Below, one piece after another: positions 33,811-42,443 of a DNA stretch of 64,000 nt. Each line of letters opens with the position of its first letter. Position 1 is the stretch's first letter. The notes under the pieces are model-generated. The model worked only from the letters and a program-made list of their open reading frames with translations. It was not told where the DNA came from and did no database searches. This stretch comes from an uncultured Eubacteriales bacterium (GTDB lineage Bacteria; Bacillota; Clostridia; Christensenellales; Aristaeellaceae): positions 62,001 through 126,000 of the forward strand of contig OMYT01000002.1 in the NCBI GenBank assembly GCA_900315315.1. Reading direction: 5' to 3'. A program made the translations under genes and the position numbers.

Positions 33811-36138
33811 GGTTTTATCCTCCTTTGTTTTTACCGCGGAAACAGCTTCTTCAAGCGCTTCCGCGGGGATTGACTTTTCTTTCCTGTCATGTTTACTGTC
33901 ATGAGGATTCACCAGGTTCAGCCGCAACGCATTCATGCATACGAAGAAACTGGAGAGCGCCATGGCAGCCGCACCGTACATGGGCTTCATTTCGATTCCG
34001 TACAGCCCCATCGCCAGCGGGATGCAGATTGCGTTATAGAAGAACGCCCAGAACAGGTTCTGATGGATGTTCCGGATCGTTGCGCGGCTCAGCCGGATCG
34101 CTGCGGTCACATCTGTCAGGCGGCTTTTCATCACGACAATATCCGCCGCGTCGATCGCCACGTCCGTTCCCGCTCCGATGGCGATGCCGTTGTCCGCGAC
34201 CGTAAGCGCAGGCGCGTCGTTGATGCCGTCGCCGACCATGGCGACCTTTCCCAGCGATTTCAGGCTGCGGATCAAATCCGCCTTGCCTTCCGGCAGTACA
34301 CCGGCGATGACCTGATCAGTTTCAGCCTGATTGCTGATCGCTTTGGCTGTCCGCTCGTTATCGCCGGTCAGCATTACAGTCCGGATTCCCATATTCTGTA
34401 ATTCGCGGATGGCCCGGGCGGAATCCTGCTTGATGGGATCGGCTACCGCGATGATGCCGCAAAGCTTTCCGTCCAGGGCGAACAGCAGCGGCGTTTTGCC
34501 CTGTTCCGCGAGGGCGTTTGCCTGCGCGGAAACGGATTCGCCGGCCAGGCCTCTGGATTCAAGATATTTCAGGCTCCCGCCGAGCAGTTCCTTTCCGTTC
34601 ATCCGGGCACGGAGTCCGTGACCGGGCAGGGCTTCAAAATCGCTGACTTCCGAGAGCGCCAGGTCTTCCGCTTCAGCTGTCAGGGCTTTTGCCAGCGGGT
34701 GCTCACTGTTCTTCTCCAGGGACGCGGCCAGGGCAAGCAGCTCGTTTTTCTCCATGTCCAGCGGAATCACGTCCGTAACCCGGGGCTGACCTTCAGTTAC
34801 GGTGCCGGTTTTATCCAATGCGACCATCTGCGTCCTGCCTGCGCCTTCCAGCGCGGCAGCGGTTTTATACAGCACGCCGGTTTTCGCGCCGACGCCGCTG
34901 CCCACCATGATGGCTACAGGCGTGGCTAGCCCAAGCGCGCAGGGACAGCTGATCACCAGCACGGAGATTCCCCGCGCAATGGCAAAGGAGAAAGACTTCC
35001 CGGCAATGAGCCAGCCGATCAGCGTCAGAAGGGCAAGTCCCATGACGGTGGGCACAAAGATCCCGGATACCTTATCCGCGATCCGGGCCAGCGGCGCCTT
35101 GGTCGCGGCCGCGTCGGAAACGGTGCGGATGATCTGCGCCAGGGTGGTGTCTTCTCCCACGCGGGTTGCGCGGCACTCGATATACCCCTGCTGGTTGATC
35201 GTTGCGGCGGAGACCGGGTCGCCCTCCGCTTTATCGACCGGGATGCTTTCCCCGGTCAGAGCGGATTCATTGACCGCCGTGATGCCTTTCAGGATGATGC
35301 CGTCCACCGGGATCTGCTCACCGGGACGGACCACAAACACATCGCCCGTACAGACTTCTTCGATGCCGACTTCCGTCTCAACGCCGTCCTTCAGCAGGAC
35401 GGCCGTTTTCGGCGCCAGACGCATCAGACCTTTCAGCGCGTCCGTTGTGCGGCCTTTCGACATGGCTTCCAGCATTTTGCCGACGGTGATCAGCGTCGGA
35501 ATCATGGCTGCGGACTCAAAATACAGGTTCATCCCGTACTTCATCACCGTGGCATGATCTCCTTTTCCCTGGGCAAGGATCATCAGAAACAGCTCCGCCA
35601 GGGAATAAAGGAAGGAGGCACCGGACCCGAGTGCCACCAGGGTATCCATATTGGGAGCGCCGTGAAGCAGGGAAGAAAAGCCGGATGTAAAGAACTTCCC
35701 GTTGATGATCATTACGATTGCAGCCAGCAGCAGCTCAAAGAGCCCCAGAAATACGGGATTATCAAAAACCGCAGGCGCAGGCCACCCCCACATGCCATGG
35801 CCCATGGAGAAATACATGAGGATCAGAAGAATCGGCACGGAAAACAGAAGCCGTTTCTTCAGTTTGGGCGTTTCGTGATCCTTCAGAGCCTCCGCGTCCG
35901 CCCAGGAAGGAGAATCGCCGGAGGAGGCTGCCTTCGCCGCCCCTTTCAGGGAAGCTCCGTATCCGGCGGCTTCCACAGCACGGATGATGTCGGCAGGGGA
36001 AGCTGTTCCCTCCACGCCCATGGAGTTCGTCAGCAGGCTTACAGAGCACGAAGACACGCCCGGTACGCCTGATACCGCTTTTTCCACCCGGCCGGAGCAT
36101 GCGGCGCAGCTCATGCCGGTTACCTGATATTGTTCCAT
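33601..36138 (-). CDS. copA: Copper-exporting P1B-ATPase CopA with CopZ-like C-terminal domain
   Basis: An 845-residue Cu+ efflux ATPase. The N-terminal HMA domain has GMSCAAC. The ATPase core follows with ISCPCALGLATP (membrane copper site), phosphorylation site ALDKTGT, GDGINDAPAL, and the helix 7-8 motifs YNAICIP and MALSS. The last 69 residues form a second HMA domain (KVEGMMCGHC), unusual at this end and equivalent to the chaperone CopZ. A strong internal ribosome site precedes its Met. Start ATG 36138 follows GGGGAAAG by six bases and lies 17 bases after csoR. Confidence 0.95.
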   Translation of the reverse strand: MEQYQVTGMSCAACSGRVEKAVSGVPGVSSCSVSLLTNSMGVEGTASPADIIRAVEAAGYGASLKGAAKAASSGDSPSWADAEALKDHETPKLKKRLLFSVPILLILMYFSMGHGMWGWPAPAVFDNPVFLGLFELLLAAIVMIINGKFFTSGFSSLLHGAPNMDTLVALGSGASFLYSLAELFLMILAQGKGDHATVMKYGMNLYFESAAMIPTLITVGKMLEAMSKGRTTDALKGLMRLAPKTAVLLKDGVETEVGIEEVCTGDVFVVRPGEQIPVDGIILKGITAVNESALTGESIPVDKAEGDPVSAATINQQGYIECRATRVGEDTTLAQIIRTVSDAAATKAPLARIADKVSGIFVPTVMGLALLTLIGWLIAGKSFSFAIARGISVLVISCPCALGLATPVAIMVGSGVGAKTGVLYKTAAALEGAGRTQMVALDKTGTVTEGQPRVTDVIPLDMEKNELLALAASLEKNSEHPLAKALTAEAEDLALSEVSDFEALPGHGLRARMNGKELLGGSLKYLESRGLAGESVSAQANALAEQGKTPLLFALDGKLCGIIAVADPIKQDSARAIRELQNMGIRTVMLTGDNERTAKAISNQAETDQVIAGVLPEGKADLIRSLKSLGKVAMVGDGINDAPALTVADNGIAIGAGTDVAIDAADIVVMKSRLTDVTAAIRLSRATIRNIHQNLFWAFFYNAICIPLAMGLYGIEMKPMYGAAAMALSSFFVCMNALRLNLVNPHDSKHDRKEKSIPAEALEEAVSAVKTKEDKTMTKTLKVEGMMCGHCEARVRKALEAVPGVESAVADHTAGTAVVTLAAPVEDEALRAAVEAQDYKVLGVE

Positions 36139-36155
36139 ACCTGCTTTCCCCGATC

Positions 36156-36467
36156 TCATTTCATCAGCTTTTGCAGCGTGTCCATCAGTTCATCCACCGT
36201 CTCCTCGCGGCCGGACCGGATGTCCTCCGAAACACAGGTGCGGATATGATTGGCCAGCAGCACCCGGCAAAAGCTGTTCAGCGCGGAATTAACCGCGGAA
36301 GCCTGCGTCAGAATGTCGGGACAGTAAGCGTCTTCATCCAGCATCCGCTGCAAACCGCGAACCTGGCCTTCTATCCGCTTCAGGCGGTTCATAAGGTCGC
36401 GGCGCTCGTTTTCATCCCGAATCTTTTTCCGCTCAGAAGCACTGTTTCCTTCTTCAAAAGGATGCAT
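36156..36467 (-). CDS. csoR: Copper-sensing repressor CsoR
   Basis: A 103-residue DUF156-family repressor. The copper site Cys-His-Cys is visible as AYCPDIL and NHIRTC in the expected spacing, and MNRLKRIEGQVRGLQRM is the DNA-contacting helix region. Three consecutive ATGs occur; the third (36467) is best spaced from GGGAGG. Cu+ binding should release it from the operators upstream and induce copA. Confidence 0.92.
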   Translation of the reverse strand: MHPFEEGNSASERKKIRDENERRDLMNRLKRIEGQVRGLQRMLDEDAYCPDILTQASAVNSALNSFCRVLLANHIRTCVSEDIRSGREETVDELMDTLQKLMK

Positions 36468-36486
36468 CATCATCCCTCCCACTCAA

Positions 36487-36503
36487 ATACCCTTATGGGG
36501 TAT
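36487..36503 (-). promoter_or_regulatory. CsoR operator, proximal
   Basis: An ATACCC-TTAT-GGGGTAT inverted repeat of the known CsoR operator type, between the csoR promoter and the start codon. Confidence 0.65.
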
Positions 36504-36518
36504 CCGATTTTCAAGCAT

Positions 36519-36547
36519 AGTATATACCCCGTGGGGGTATAAGTCAA
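36519..36547 (-). promoter_or_regulatory. csoR-copA promoter with CsoR operator in the spacer
   Basis: On the minus strand TTGACT (36547-36542), a 17-base spacer and TATACT (36524-36519). The spacer holds the ATACCCC-GT-GGGGGTAT palindrome (36524-36540), so bound CsoR would block polymerase. Confidence 0.8.
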
Positions 36548-36579
36548 TATCATTTTTATATATTTGATAAAGGAAGAAT

Positions 36580-36756
36580 ATGAGAATCCAGAATATCTGC
36601 GCAATCTATCAGCCCCTGCGGTTGCGCAGGGGCTGGAAGGGAAAGACAGCCGTATGGTTTGCAGTCATCGGCTTTGTGTACGCAGTTTTCGTAACAGAAT
36701 ACGTAATCAGCGATCCATTGATGCTTCTACATCGGCAAGGGCCGGGACGCTGCTGA
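36580..36756 (+). pseudogene. Decayed fragment of a second ccsA
   Basis: A 58-codon frame with AGGAAG before its ATG. Residues about 7-34 read CAIYQPLRLRRGWKGK then TAVWFAVIGF, nearly identical to the C-terminal part of CcsA encoded at 33391-33480, while the DNA has diverged in third positions. The WWD motif and everything before it are missing, and the end runs into the antisense of the sugar kinase gene. It is a remnant of a duplicated haem-ligation gene. Confidence 0.8.
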
Positions 36757-37663
36757 TGCCGCCGTGTTTCTGGGTGGACAGGCTGGCGGCGGTGCAGGCA
36801 AAGCGGACAATATTCCGAAGATCGTCTTCCGTCAGGTCGACGATCTTTTTGCCGCATTTGACGAACTGACTCATGGCGCTTCCGCCGAAGATATCGCCGG
36901 CGCCGGTGGTGTCCACCACATGGATGCCGGAAGGACTGGACACGGTGACGGCGCAGTTCTTTGTGGCGGCATAGCAGCCTTTCGGCCCCAGGGTGGCATA
37001 GACCAGGGAGACGCCGTATTCCGCCAGGAGTTTCGCCGCACCGACCTCCGGAGCGAGACCCCAGAGCCAGCTGATCTCTTCATCGCTGATCTTGACGATG
37101 TCGGCCTGGTGAAGGGCCCACTCGATCGCGGCTTTCGCGTCCTCCTCGCTCCGCCAAAGGGGTTTGCGCAGATTCGGATCCAGACTGATCAGCATGCCTT
37201 TGCTGCGGGCCACCTCGATGGCCCGGCGGGTGGCGGAGGCGGCCGGCTCATCCGTCAGCGAGAGGGTGCCGAAATGGAACACCTTTGCGCCGGCAAAGAG
37301 CGATTCGTTGATTTCTTCCGGCGTAATACGGGTATCCGCACCGGGCTTGCGGGCAAAACTGAAATCCCGGTTGCCGGAGGCATCCAGGGAGACAAAAGCC
37401 AGAGTAGTGAAATAATCCGGATCCACGAGGATGCTGCTGCTGTCGATCCCGGCGTCCTGCATGGTGCGGACCAGCAGGCGGCCGAACATATCATCCCCGA
37501 CCTTACTGATCATGGCGGCTTTACATCCGTATTTCGATACGGCGGCCAGGAAGTTGGGCGGCGCGCCGCCGGGGTTGGCCGACAGGACGGGATATCCGGC
37601 CTCATTGACGGAATGAGGCGCGAAATCGATCAGAAGCTCACCCAAAGCGACGACATCAAACAT
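36707..37663 (-). CDS. PfkB-family sugar kinase, probable fructokinase
   Basis: A 318-residue cytoplasmic kinase. It begins VALGELLIDFAP and GGAPPNFLAAVSKYG (substrate-binding region) and ends with the PfkB signature DTTGAGDIFGGSAMSQF carrying the catalytic Asp. It is most like fructokinases, phosphorylating fructose to fructose 6-phosphate. It is divergent from the transaldolase gene; AAGGAGG precedes the start. Confidence 0.85.
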   Translation of the reverse strand: MFDVVALGELLIDFAPHSVNEAGYPVLSANPGGAPPNFLAAVSKYGCKAAMISKVGDDMFGRLLVRTMQDAGIDSSSILVDPDYFTTLAFVSLDASGNRDFSFARKPGADTRITPEEINESLFAGAKVFHFGTLSLTDEPAASATRRAIEVARSKGMLISLDPNLRKPLWRSEEDAKAAIEWALHQADIVKISDEEISWLWGLAPEVGAAKLLAEYGVSLVYATLGPKGCYAATKNCAVTVSSPSGIHVVDTTGAGDIFGGSAMSQFVKCGKKIVDLTEDDLRNIVRFACTAASLSTQKHGGISSVPALADVEASMDR

Positions 37664-37715
37664 TTGACTATCCTCCTTAAATATCTTGAATTCTCTTGAA
37701 TTCCGTGGCGAAATT

Positions 37716-37724
37716 ATTATATCA
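37716..37724 (-). promoter_or_regulatory. Extended -10 promoter of the sugar kinase
   Basis: TGATATAAT on the minus strand. No good -35 is seen. Confidence 0.4.
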
Positions 37725-37779
37725 TATTCACACGGGCAGAAGCGAGAGGCTTTTGAACAAAATTACGGAGGAATTTTCC

Positions 37780-38463
37780 ATGAAACTGCTGATTGATGAC
37801 GCGAATGTTCAGGAAATCCGGCGTCTTTGCGATCTGTATCCCATTGACGGGGTGACGACAAATCCGTCCATTCTGGCGAAAACCGGGCGGGACCCGAAGG
37901 AAGTACTGACGGAAATCCGGGGAATTATCGGGCCGGGGAAACTGCTCTTTGCCCAGGCGATCCCACTGGACGCGGAAGGGATGGTACGGGACGCCCGCGC
38001 GATCGTGAAACTGCTCGGCGAGGGAACCGTGGTCAAAGTCCCTTCGATTCCGGAAGGATTCAAGGCGATCCGGATGCTGCGGGAAGAGGGCATCCTTTCC
38101 TGCGGAACGGTAGTTTATACCCCGCTGCAGGCCTATCTGGCTGCCAAAGCCGGGGCGGATTATGTGGCTCCCTATGTGAACCGTATTGACAATATGGGGT
38201 TCGACGGGGTCGGCGTCGTGGAACAGATCCAGGATATCCTGACCTTACATCAATTGGATACGCAGGTGCTGGCCGCTTCCTTCAAAAACAGCCAGCAGGT
38301 GTTGACGCTATGCGCCTATGGGATCGGCAGTGCAACCTGCGCGCCGGCGGTGATCGACGCTTTTGTCAAAAACCCGGCGATCGACGGGGCAGTAGGAGAT
38401 TTCATCCGGGATTTCGCCGGTCTGGCAGGGGAAGGGAAGACAATGGCGGACCTGCTCGGCTGA
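37780..38463 (+). CDS. Transaldolase / fructose-6-phosphate aldolase family (short type)
   Basis: A 227-residue class I aldolase of the TalC/FSA type. MKLLIDDANVQEIRRL, GVTTNPSILAKTG and KVPSIPEGFKAI are characteristic, the last containing the Schiff-base Lys in the usual place. It links fructose 6-phosphate with triose phosphates and tetrose. Start ATG 37780 follows GGAGG. Its neighbour, a divergent fructokinase, fits sugar-phosphate metabolism. Confidence 0.88.
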   Translation: MKLLIDDANVQEIRRLCDLYPIDGVTTNPSILAKTGRDPKEVLTEIRGIIGPGKLLFAQAIPLDAEGMVRDARAIVKLLGEGTVVKVPSIPEGFKAIRMLREEGILSCGTVVYTPLQAYLAAKAGADYVAPYVNRIDNMGFDGVGVVEQIQDILTLHQLDTQVLAASFKNSQQVLTLCAYGIGSATCAPAVIDAFVKNPAIDGAVGDFIRDFAGLAGEGKTMADLLG

Positions 38464-38488
38464 GCGAATCTGCCATCCGGAAACATGA

Positions 38489-38516
38489 CTGACAGCGATG
38501 GCGGCTGTCAGTTTTT
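38489..38516 (+). terminator. Terminator of the transaldolase gene
   Basis: Stem CTGACAGC with GGCTGTCAG around a short loop, followed by TTTTT. Confidence 0.8.
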
Positions 38517-38525
38517 GTTTTGTTG

Positions 38526-38554
38526 TTGCGGAAGGACAGACCATCTGGTATACT
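38526..38554 (+). promoter_or_regulatory. Promoter of the FMN/FAD reductase
   Basis: TTGCGG (38526-38531), a 17-base spacer ending TGG and TATACT (38549-38554). Confidence 0.6.
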
Positions 38555-38607
38555 AATCATCAGAAGGAACGTTTTCCCAGAACCGACAAAAGAACAGGAG
38601 AGAACCT

Positions 38608-40365
38608 ATGAAAAAACTGATCTGCGTAATCCTTTCCCTGATGATGCTCCTCGGGGCGGCTGCTTTCGCGGAACCGGCTCCCGTGGAAAAACTGTTTACC
38701 CCCGGCACCTACAGCGCTGAAGCGCAGGGCATCTTTGTGCCCGTGAAGGTGCAGATTACGGTCAGCGGGAATGAGATCACCTCCGTGCTGATCGACGCGA
38801 CCGGCGAAACGCCCGAGCTCGGCGGCATGGCGGCCGGCACGCTGTCCGAATCGATCCTGAACGCGCAGACCCCGAACGTGGACGCCCTGAGCGGCGCCAC
38901 CGTGACGAGCAACGCGATCATCGCCGCGGCCACCGAAGCGCTGCAGGCGGCCGGCGCGGACATCGCCGTACTGGACGCACAGCGTCGGGACACGGGCGCG
39001 GGCACCAAGGAAAAGGTAGACAAGACCGTTGACACCGAGATTGTGATCATCGGCGCCGGTGGCGCCGGCATGACCGCGGCGATTATGACCCAGCAGGCAG
39101 GGAAGAACTTCGTGCTGCTGGAGAAGATGCCCTATGCCGGCGGCAACACTACGAAGGCCACCGGCGGCATGAACGCCGCCGAAACCCACTACCAGAAGGA
39201 ACAGGGCATCGAGGACTCAAAAGCGCTGTTTGCGGCGGATACCATGAAGGGCGGCCATGCGCTGAACGATCCGGAACTTGTCGCTGAACTGGCCAACAGT
39301 TCCTCCGACGCGATCGACTGGCTGGATACGATTGACGCGCCCCTGCCGAAAATTTCCTTCTCGGGCGGCGCCTCCGTGAACCGGATCCATGCACCGGAAG
39401 ACGGCTCCGGCGTGGGCGGATTCCTGGTGGATCACTTCCAGAGCAAACTGGAGGAACTGGGCGTCAGCATCATGTACAACACCGCAGCCACGGAACTGCT
39501 GATCGACGCGGACGGAAAGATCTGCGGCGTGAAAGCCGAGGGCGAGGACGCAAACTATACCTTCAACTGCAAGGCGGTTATCCTGGCGTCCGGCGGCTTC
39601 GGCGCCAATGAGGAGATGTACACCCAGTACCGGCCAGACCTGAAAGGCACCGTGACCACCAACGCGCCCGGCGCGACCGGCGACGGCATCGTCATGGCCC
39701 AGGCCCTGGGCGCGGACCTGGTCGATATCGAGCAGATCCAGCTGCACCCGACGGTGGAGCAGACCACTTCCATGCTGATCACCGAATCCGTCCGCGGCGA
39801 CGGCGCGATCCTGGTGAACCAGGGCGGAAAGCGCTTCACCAACGAACTGCTGACTCGCGACGCGGTTTCCGCCGCTGAACTGGCCCAGGAAGGACAGTAT
39901 GCCTATATCATCTTTGACCAGAATCTGCGGGACCACCTGAAGGCGATCGAGAAATATGTGAAGGCCGGACTTACAAAGGAAGCGGAAACGATTGAAGGCC
40001 TGGCGGAACAGCTGGAAATCGATCCGGAGACGCTGGCGAAGACGCTCAGCGACTGGAACGAATGCGTAAAGAACCAGCGGGATCCGGAATTCGGCCGCAC
40101 TACCGGCATGAATGCCGACCTGACCACCCCGCCGTATTACGCGATCAAGATTGCTCCCGGAATCCATCACACGATGGGCGGCGTCAAGATCAACACCAAG
40201 GCTGAGGTCATCAACACCGAAGGCCAGGCAATCCCGGGCCTTTACGCGGCGGGCGAAGTGACCGGCGGCGTGCACGGCGGGAACCGTCTGGGCGGCAACG
40301 CGGTGGCGGATATCGTGATCTTCGGCCGGATCGCGGCGCAGAGCGCGATGGAGTATATAAAATAA
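38608..40365 (+). CDS. Exported flavoreductase with FMN-bind and FAD domains (fumarate/urocanate reductase type)
   Basis: A 585-residue secreted protein. It has a signal peptide (cleaved near AAAFAE), an FMN-bind domain (about 30-120) with the covalent-flavin motif ALSGATVTSNA, then a flavocytochrome-c type FAD domain (about 140-585) beginning IVIIGAGGAGMTAAI. Catalytic-type residues of fumarate reductase-like enzymes are visible: QLHPT, ESVRGDGAILVN, GIHHTMGGVKI and GGVHGGNRLGGN. There is no haem motif, so it probably draws electrons through its FMN from a membrane donor such as Rnf. The acceptor (fumarate, urocanate or another unsaturated acid) cannot be fixed from sequence. Confidence 0.9.
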   Translation: MKKLICVILSLMMLLGAAAFAEPAPVEKLFTPGTYSAEAQGIFVPVKVQITVSGNEITSVLIDATGETPELGGMAAGTLSESILNAQTPNVDALSGATVTSNAIIAAATEALQAAGADIAVLDAQRRDTGAGTKEKVDKTVDTEIVIIGAGGAGMTAAIMTQQAGKNFVLLEKMPYAGGNTTKATGGMNAAETHYQKEQGIEDSKALFAADTMKGGHALNDPELVAELANSSSDAIDWLDTIDAPLPKISFSGGASVNRIHAPEDGSGVGGFLVDHFQSKLEELGVSIMYNTAATELLIDADGKICGVKAEGEDANYTFNCKAVILASGGFGANEEMYTQYRPDLKGTVTTNAPGATGDGIVMAQALGADLVDIEQIQLHPTVEQTTSMLITESVRGDGAILVNQGGKRFTNELLTRDAVSAAELAQEGQYAYIIFDQNLRDHLKAIEKYVKAGLTKEAETIEGLAEQLEIDPETLAKTLSDWNECVKNQRDPEFGRTTGMNADLTTPPYYAIKIAPGIHHTMGGVKINTKAEVINTEGQAIPGLYAAGEVTGGVHGGNRLGGNAVADIVIFGRIAAQSAMEYIK

Positions 40366-40370
40366 GAGAT

Positions 40371-40471
40371 CCCCCTGTTTCACAAAACAGGGCCGATGCC
40401 TGCCCGGGCATGATCAATTGTATGCTCCCTTCACAGGAAACAGTGAGAAACTGCAGCGTGAAGGGAGCTTA
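40371..40471 (+). promoter_or_regulatory. Structured leader before the desulfidase-like gene
   Basis: Two hairpins: CCCTGTTT/AAACAGGG (40373-40392), probably ending the reductase transcript, and an 11-base-pair stem GCTCCCTTCAC/GTGAAGGGAGC (40424-40468) with a loop that can itself fold. The second stands about 25 bases before the start codon. No known riboswitch consensus was recognised. Confidence 0.45.
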
Positions 40472-40492
40472 CTCATTGAAGGAGAATGCCGT

Positions 40493-41773
40493 ATGGAACG
40501 CAATGATATGGTTTATCAGACTTACCTGGAGATTCTCAGGCGCGAGCTGATCAGTGCCATGGGGTGCACGGAGCCTGTGGCGCTGGCTTATTGCGCCGCA
40601 GTCGCACGGGCAACCCTCGGAGCACTGCCTGACCGGATCACGGTTGAAGCCAGCGGGAATATCATCAAAAACGTGAAGAGCGTAGTGGTCCCCAATACCG
40701 GCGGACAACGAGGCATCGCAGCTGCTGTATGCATCGGCGCACTGGCCGGCGATGAGCATGCCGGGCTCGAAGTGCTTGCCCATGTGTGCAAAGAGGAGAG
40801 AGAAGGTCTCGTTTCCTACATGGGCGGGACCCCGGTGGAGGTTAAACCGCTCATATCGGAGAATCTGCTGGATATGATCGTTACAGTATACAACGGCACA
40901 TCCAGCGCGAAAGTCAGGATCGCCAACGAACATACCCGGATTGTACTGATTGAGAAGGACGGCAGGACGCTGCAGGAAAGCGACGTCCGTCAGGAAGTGA
41001 AGACAGATGGGGAGCCGGACTATGACCTGCTGACGGTGGAAAAAATCTGGGACTTTGCCTGTACCTGTCATCTGGAGGACGTGCGTGACATCCTGGATCG
41101 CCAGATCGAGCAGAATACGGCAATTGCGGAAGAAGGCCTCCGGAAGGATTACGGCGCGAACATCGGGAAGGTCCTGCTGAAGATCGGAAACGACGTGCGT
41201 ACCCGGGCAAAGGCCTATGCCGCGGCAGGGTCAGACGCGCGGATGAACGGCTCGGAACTCCCGGTGGTAATCTGCTCCGGCAGCGGCAACCAGGGGCTGA
41301 CGGCATCCATGCCAGTGATTGTATATGCCGAAGAGCTCCATGCAAACAGGGAGAAACTGTACCGTGCCCTGCTGATCTCCACGCTGGTCACCATCCACGC
41401 GAAATCCGGCATCGGCCGGCTGTCCGCATACTGCGGCGCAGTCAGCGCCGGGGCCGGAGCCGGATGCGGCATTGCCTATCTGCTGGGCGGAAATGAACGG
41501 GATATCGCCCATACCATCGTCAATGCTCTGGCCATTACCTCGGGCATCGTCTGTGACGGGGCGAAATCCTCCTGCGCTGCCAAGATTGCGACAGCGGTGG
41601 AAACGGGCATCTTCGGTTATGAAATGTACAGAAACGGACAGCAGTTCTATGCGGGAGACGGCCTGGTGGTCAAAGGCGTGGAGAATTCCATCGAAAACTT
41701 CGGCCGCCTGGCCCGGATCGGTATGCGCGGGACAGATGAAGAGATTATCCGTCTGATGACAGAAGATGCGTGA
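40493..41773 (+). CDS. L-cysteine desulfidase / serine dehydratase-alpha-like protein (UPF0597, CyuA type)
   Basis: A 426-residue cytoplasmic enzyme of the CyuA/YhaM family. ISAMGCTEPVALAYCAA, NTGGQRGIAAA and the region SGSGNQGLTASMPVI are family hallmarks, and GCTEP and CDGAKSSCAAK supply cysteines for the FeS cluster. Members break L-cysteine down to pyruvate, ammonia and sulfide. ATG 40493 has GGAG seven bases upstream and gives the standard N-terminus; an in-frame ATG at 40418 lies in the leader hairpin. Confidence 0.85.
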   Translation: MERNDMVYQTYLEILRRELISAMGCTEPVALAYCAAVARATLGALPDRITVEASGNIIKNVKSVVVPNTGGQRGIAAAVCIGALAGDEHAGLEVLAHVCKEEREGLVSYMGGTPVEVKPLISENLLDMIVTVYNGTSSAKVRIANEHTRIVLIEKDGRTLQESDVRQEVKTDGEPDYDLLTVEKIWDFACTCHLEDVRDILDRQIEQNTAIAEEGLRKDYGANIGKVLLKIGNDVRTRAKAYAAAGSDARMNGSELPVVICSGSGNQGLTASMPVIVYAEELHANREKLYRALLISTLVTIHAKSGIGRLSAYCGAVSAGAGAGCGIAYLLGGNERDIAHTIVNALAITSGIVCDGAKSSCAAKIATAVETGIFGYEMYRNGQQFYAGDGLVVKGVENSIENFGRLARIGMRGTDEEIIRLMTEDA

Positions 41774-41814
41774 AGCGCTAAAGTCGGTTGATAATTATGA
41801 GAAGAGGTGGTTGC

Positions 41815-42432
41815 ATGAGCGACAGAGCGGAAGAAGTTCTCCGGATGGAACATATTACAAAGCAGTTCGGTTCCGTGTATGCGAACCGGAACGTCAGCTT
41901 TGATGTGCTCTCCGGAGAGGTGCATACCCTTCTGGGTGAAAACGGAGCCGGGAAAAGCACGCTGATGAACGTGCTTTTCGGCCTGTATCAGCCCATGGGG
42001 GGCGAGATTTATATCCGGGGGGCAAAAGGTCCGGATCGAATCACCGGCGCAGGCAATCAGACTTGGAATCGGCATGGTCCATCAGCATTTTATGCTGGTG
42101 GAGGCTATGACTGTCTTTGAAAACATCATCCTGGGGGAGACACGGGCAAAATGGATCTTCATCGAACGGAACGCGCGGAAGAAAGAGAAAAGGTTGTGAA
42201 GTTTGATCCGAATGATTTTATCCGGGAGAATGTTTCCCATATTCCCGAAGACCGGAACAAGGCGGGCCTGATCGGGAATATGAGCGTGGCGGACAATCTG
42301 GTACTGAAAACGACAACGGACAGCAGGTTTTCCGACCGCATTCTGGTCATGTTTGAAGGAAAGATTATGGGTGAATACCCGGGCAAAAATCCGCCTGTGA
42401 GGGAGATTTCCCTGGCGATGGCAGGAAAGTGA
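41815..42432 (+). pseudogene. Broken ABC transporter ATPase (nucleoside/BmpA-type)
   Basis: Starts normally at [19 protein letters not shown] with Walker [14 protein letters not shown]. Near 42030 the frame shifts: the expected [19 protein letters not shown] is in another frame. After about 42150 the sequence jumps to the second nucleotide-binding domain (NVSHIPEDRNKAGL) and then to the extreme C-terminus (SDRILVMFEGKIMGEYPG). At least two large deletions and one frameshift are needed, leaving about 40 percent of a normal 510-residue protein. Confidence 0.88.
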
Positions 42433-42443
42433 GGCGAAACGGG

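Noticed and set aside
36564-36869. A 101-codon plus-strand frame upstream and opposite the sugar kinase gene
   Set aside because: It overlaps the better-explained ccsA fragment in another frame and then runs antisense to the kinase; no similarity was recognised.
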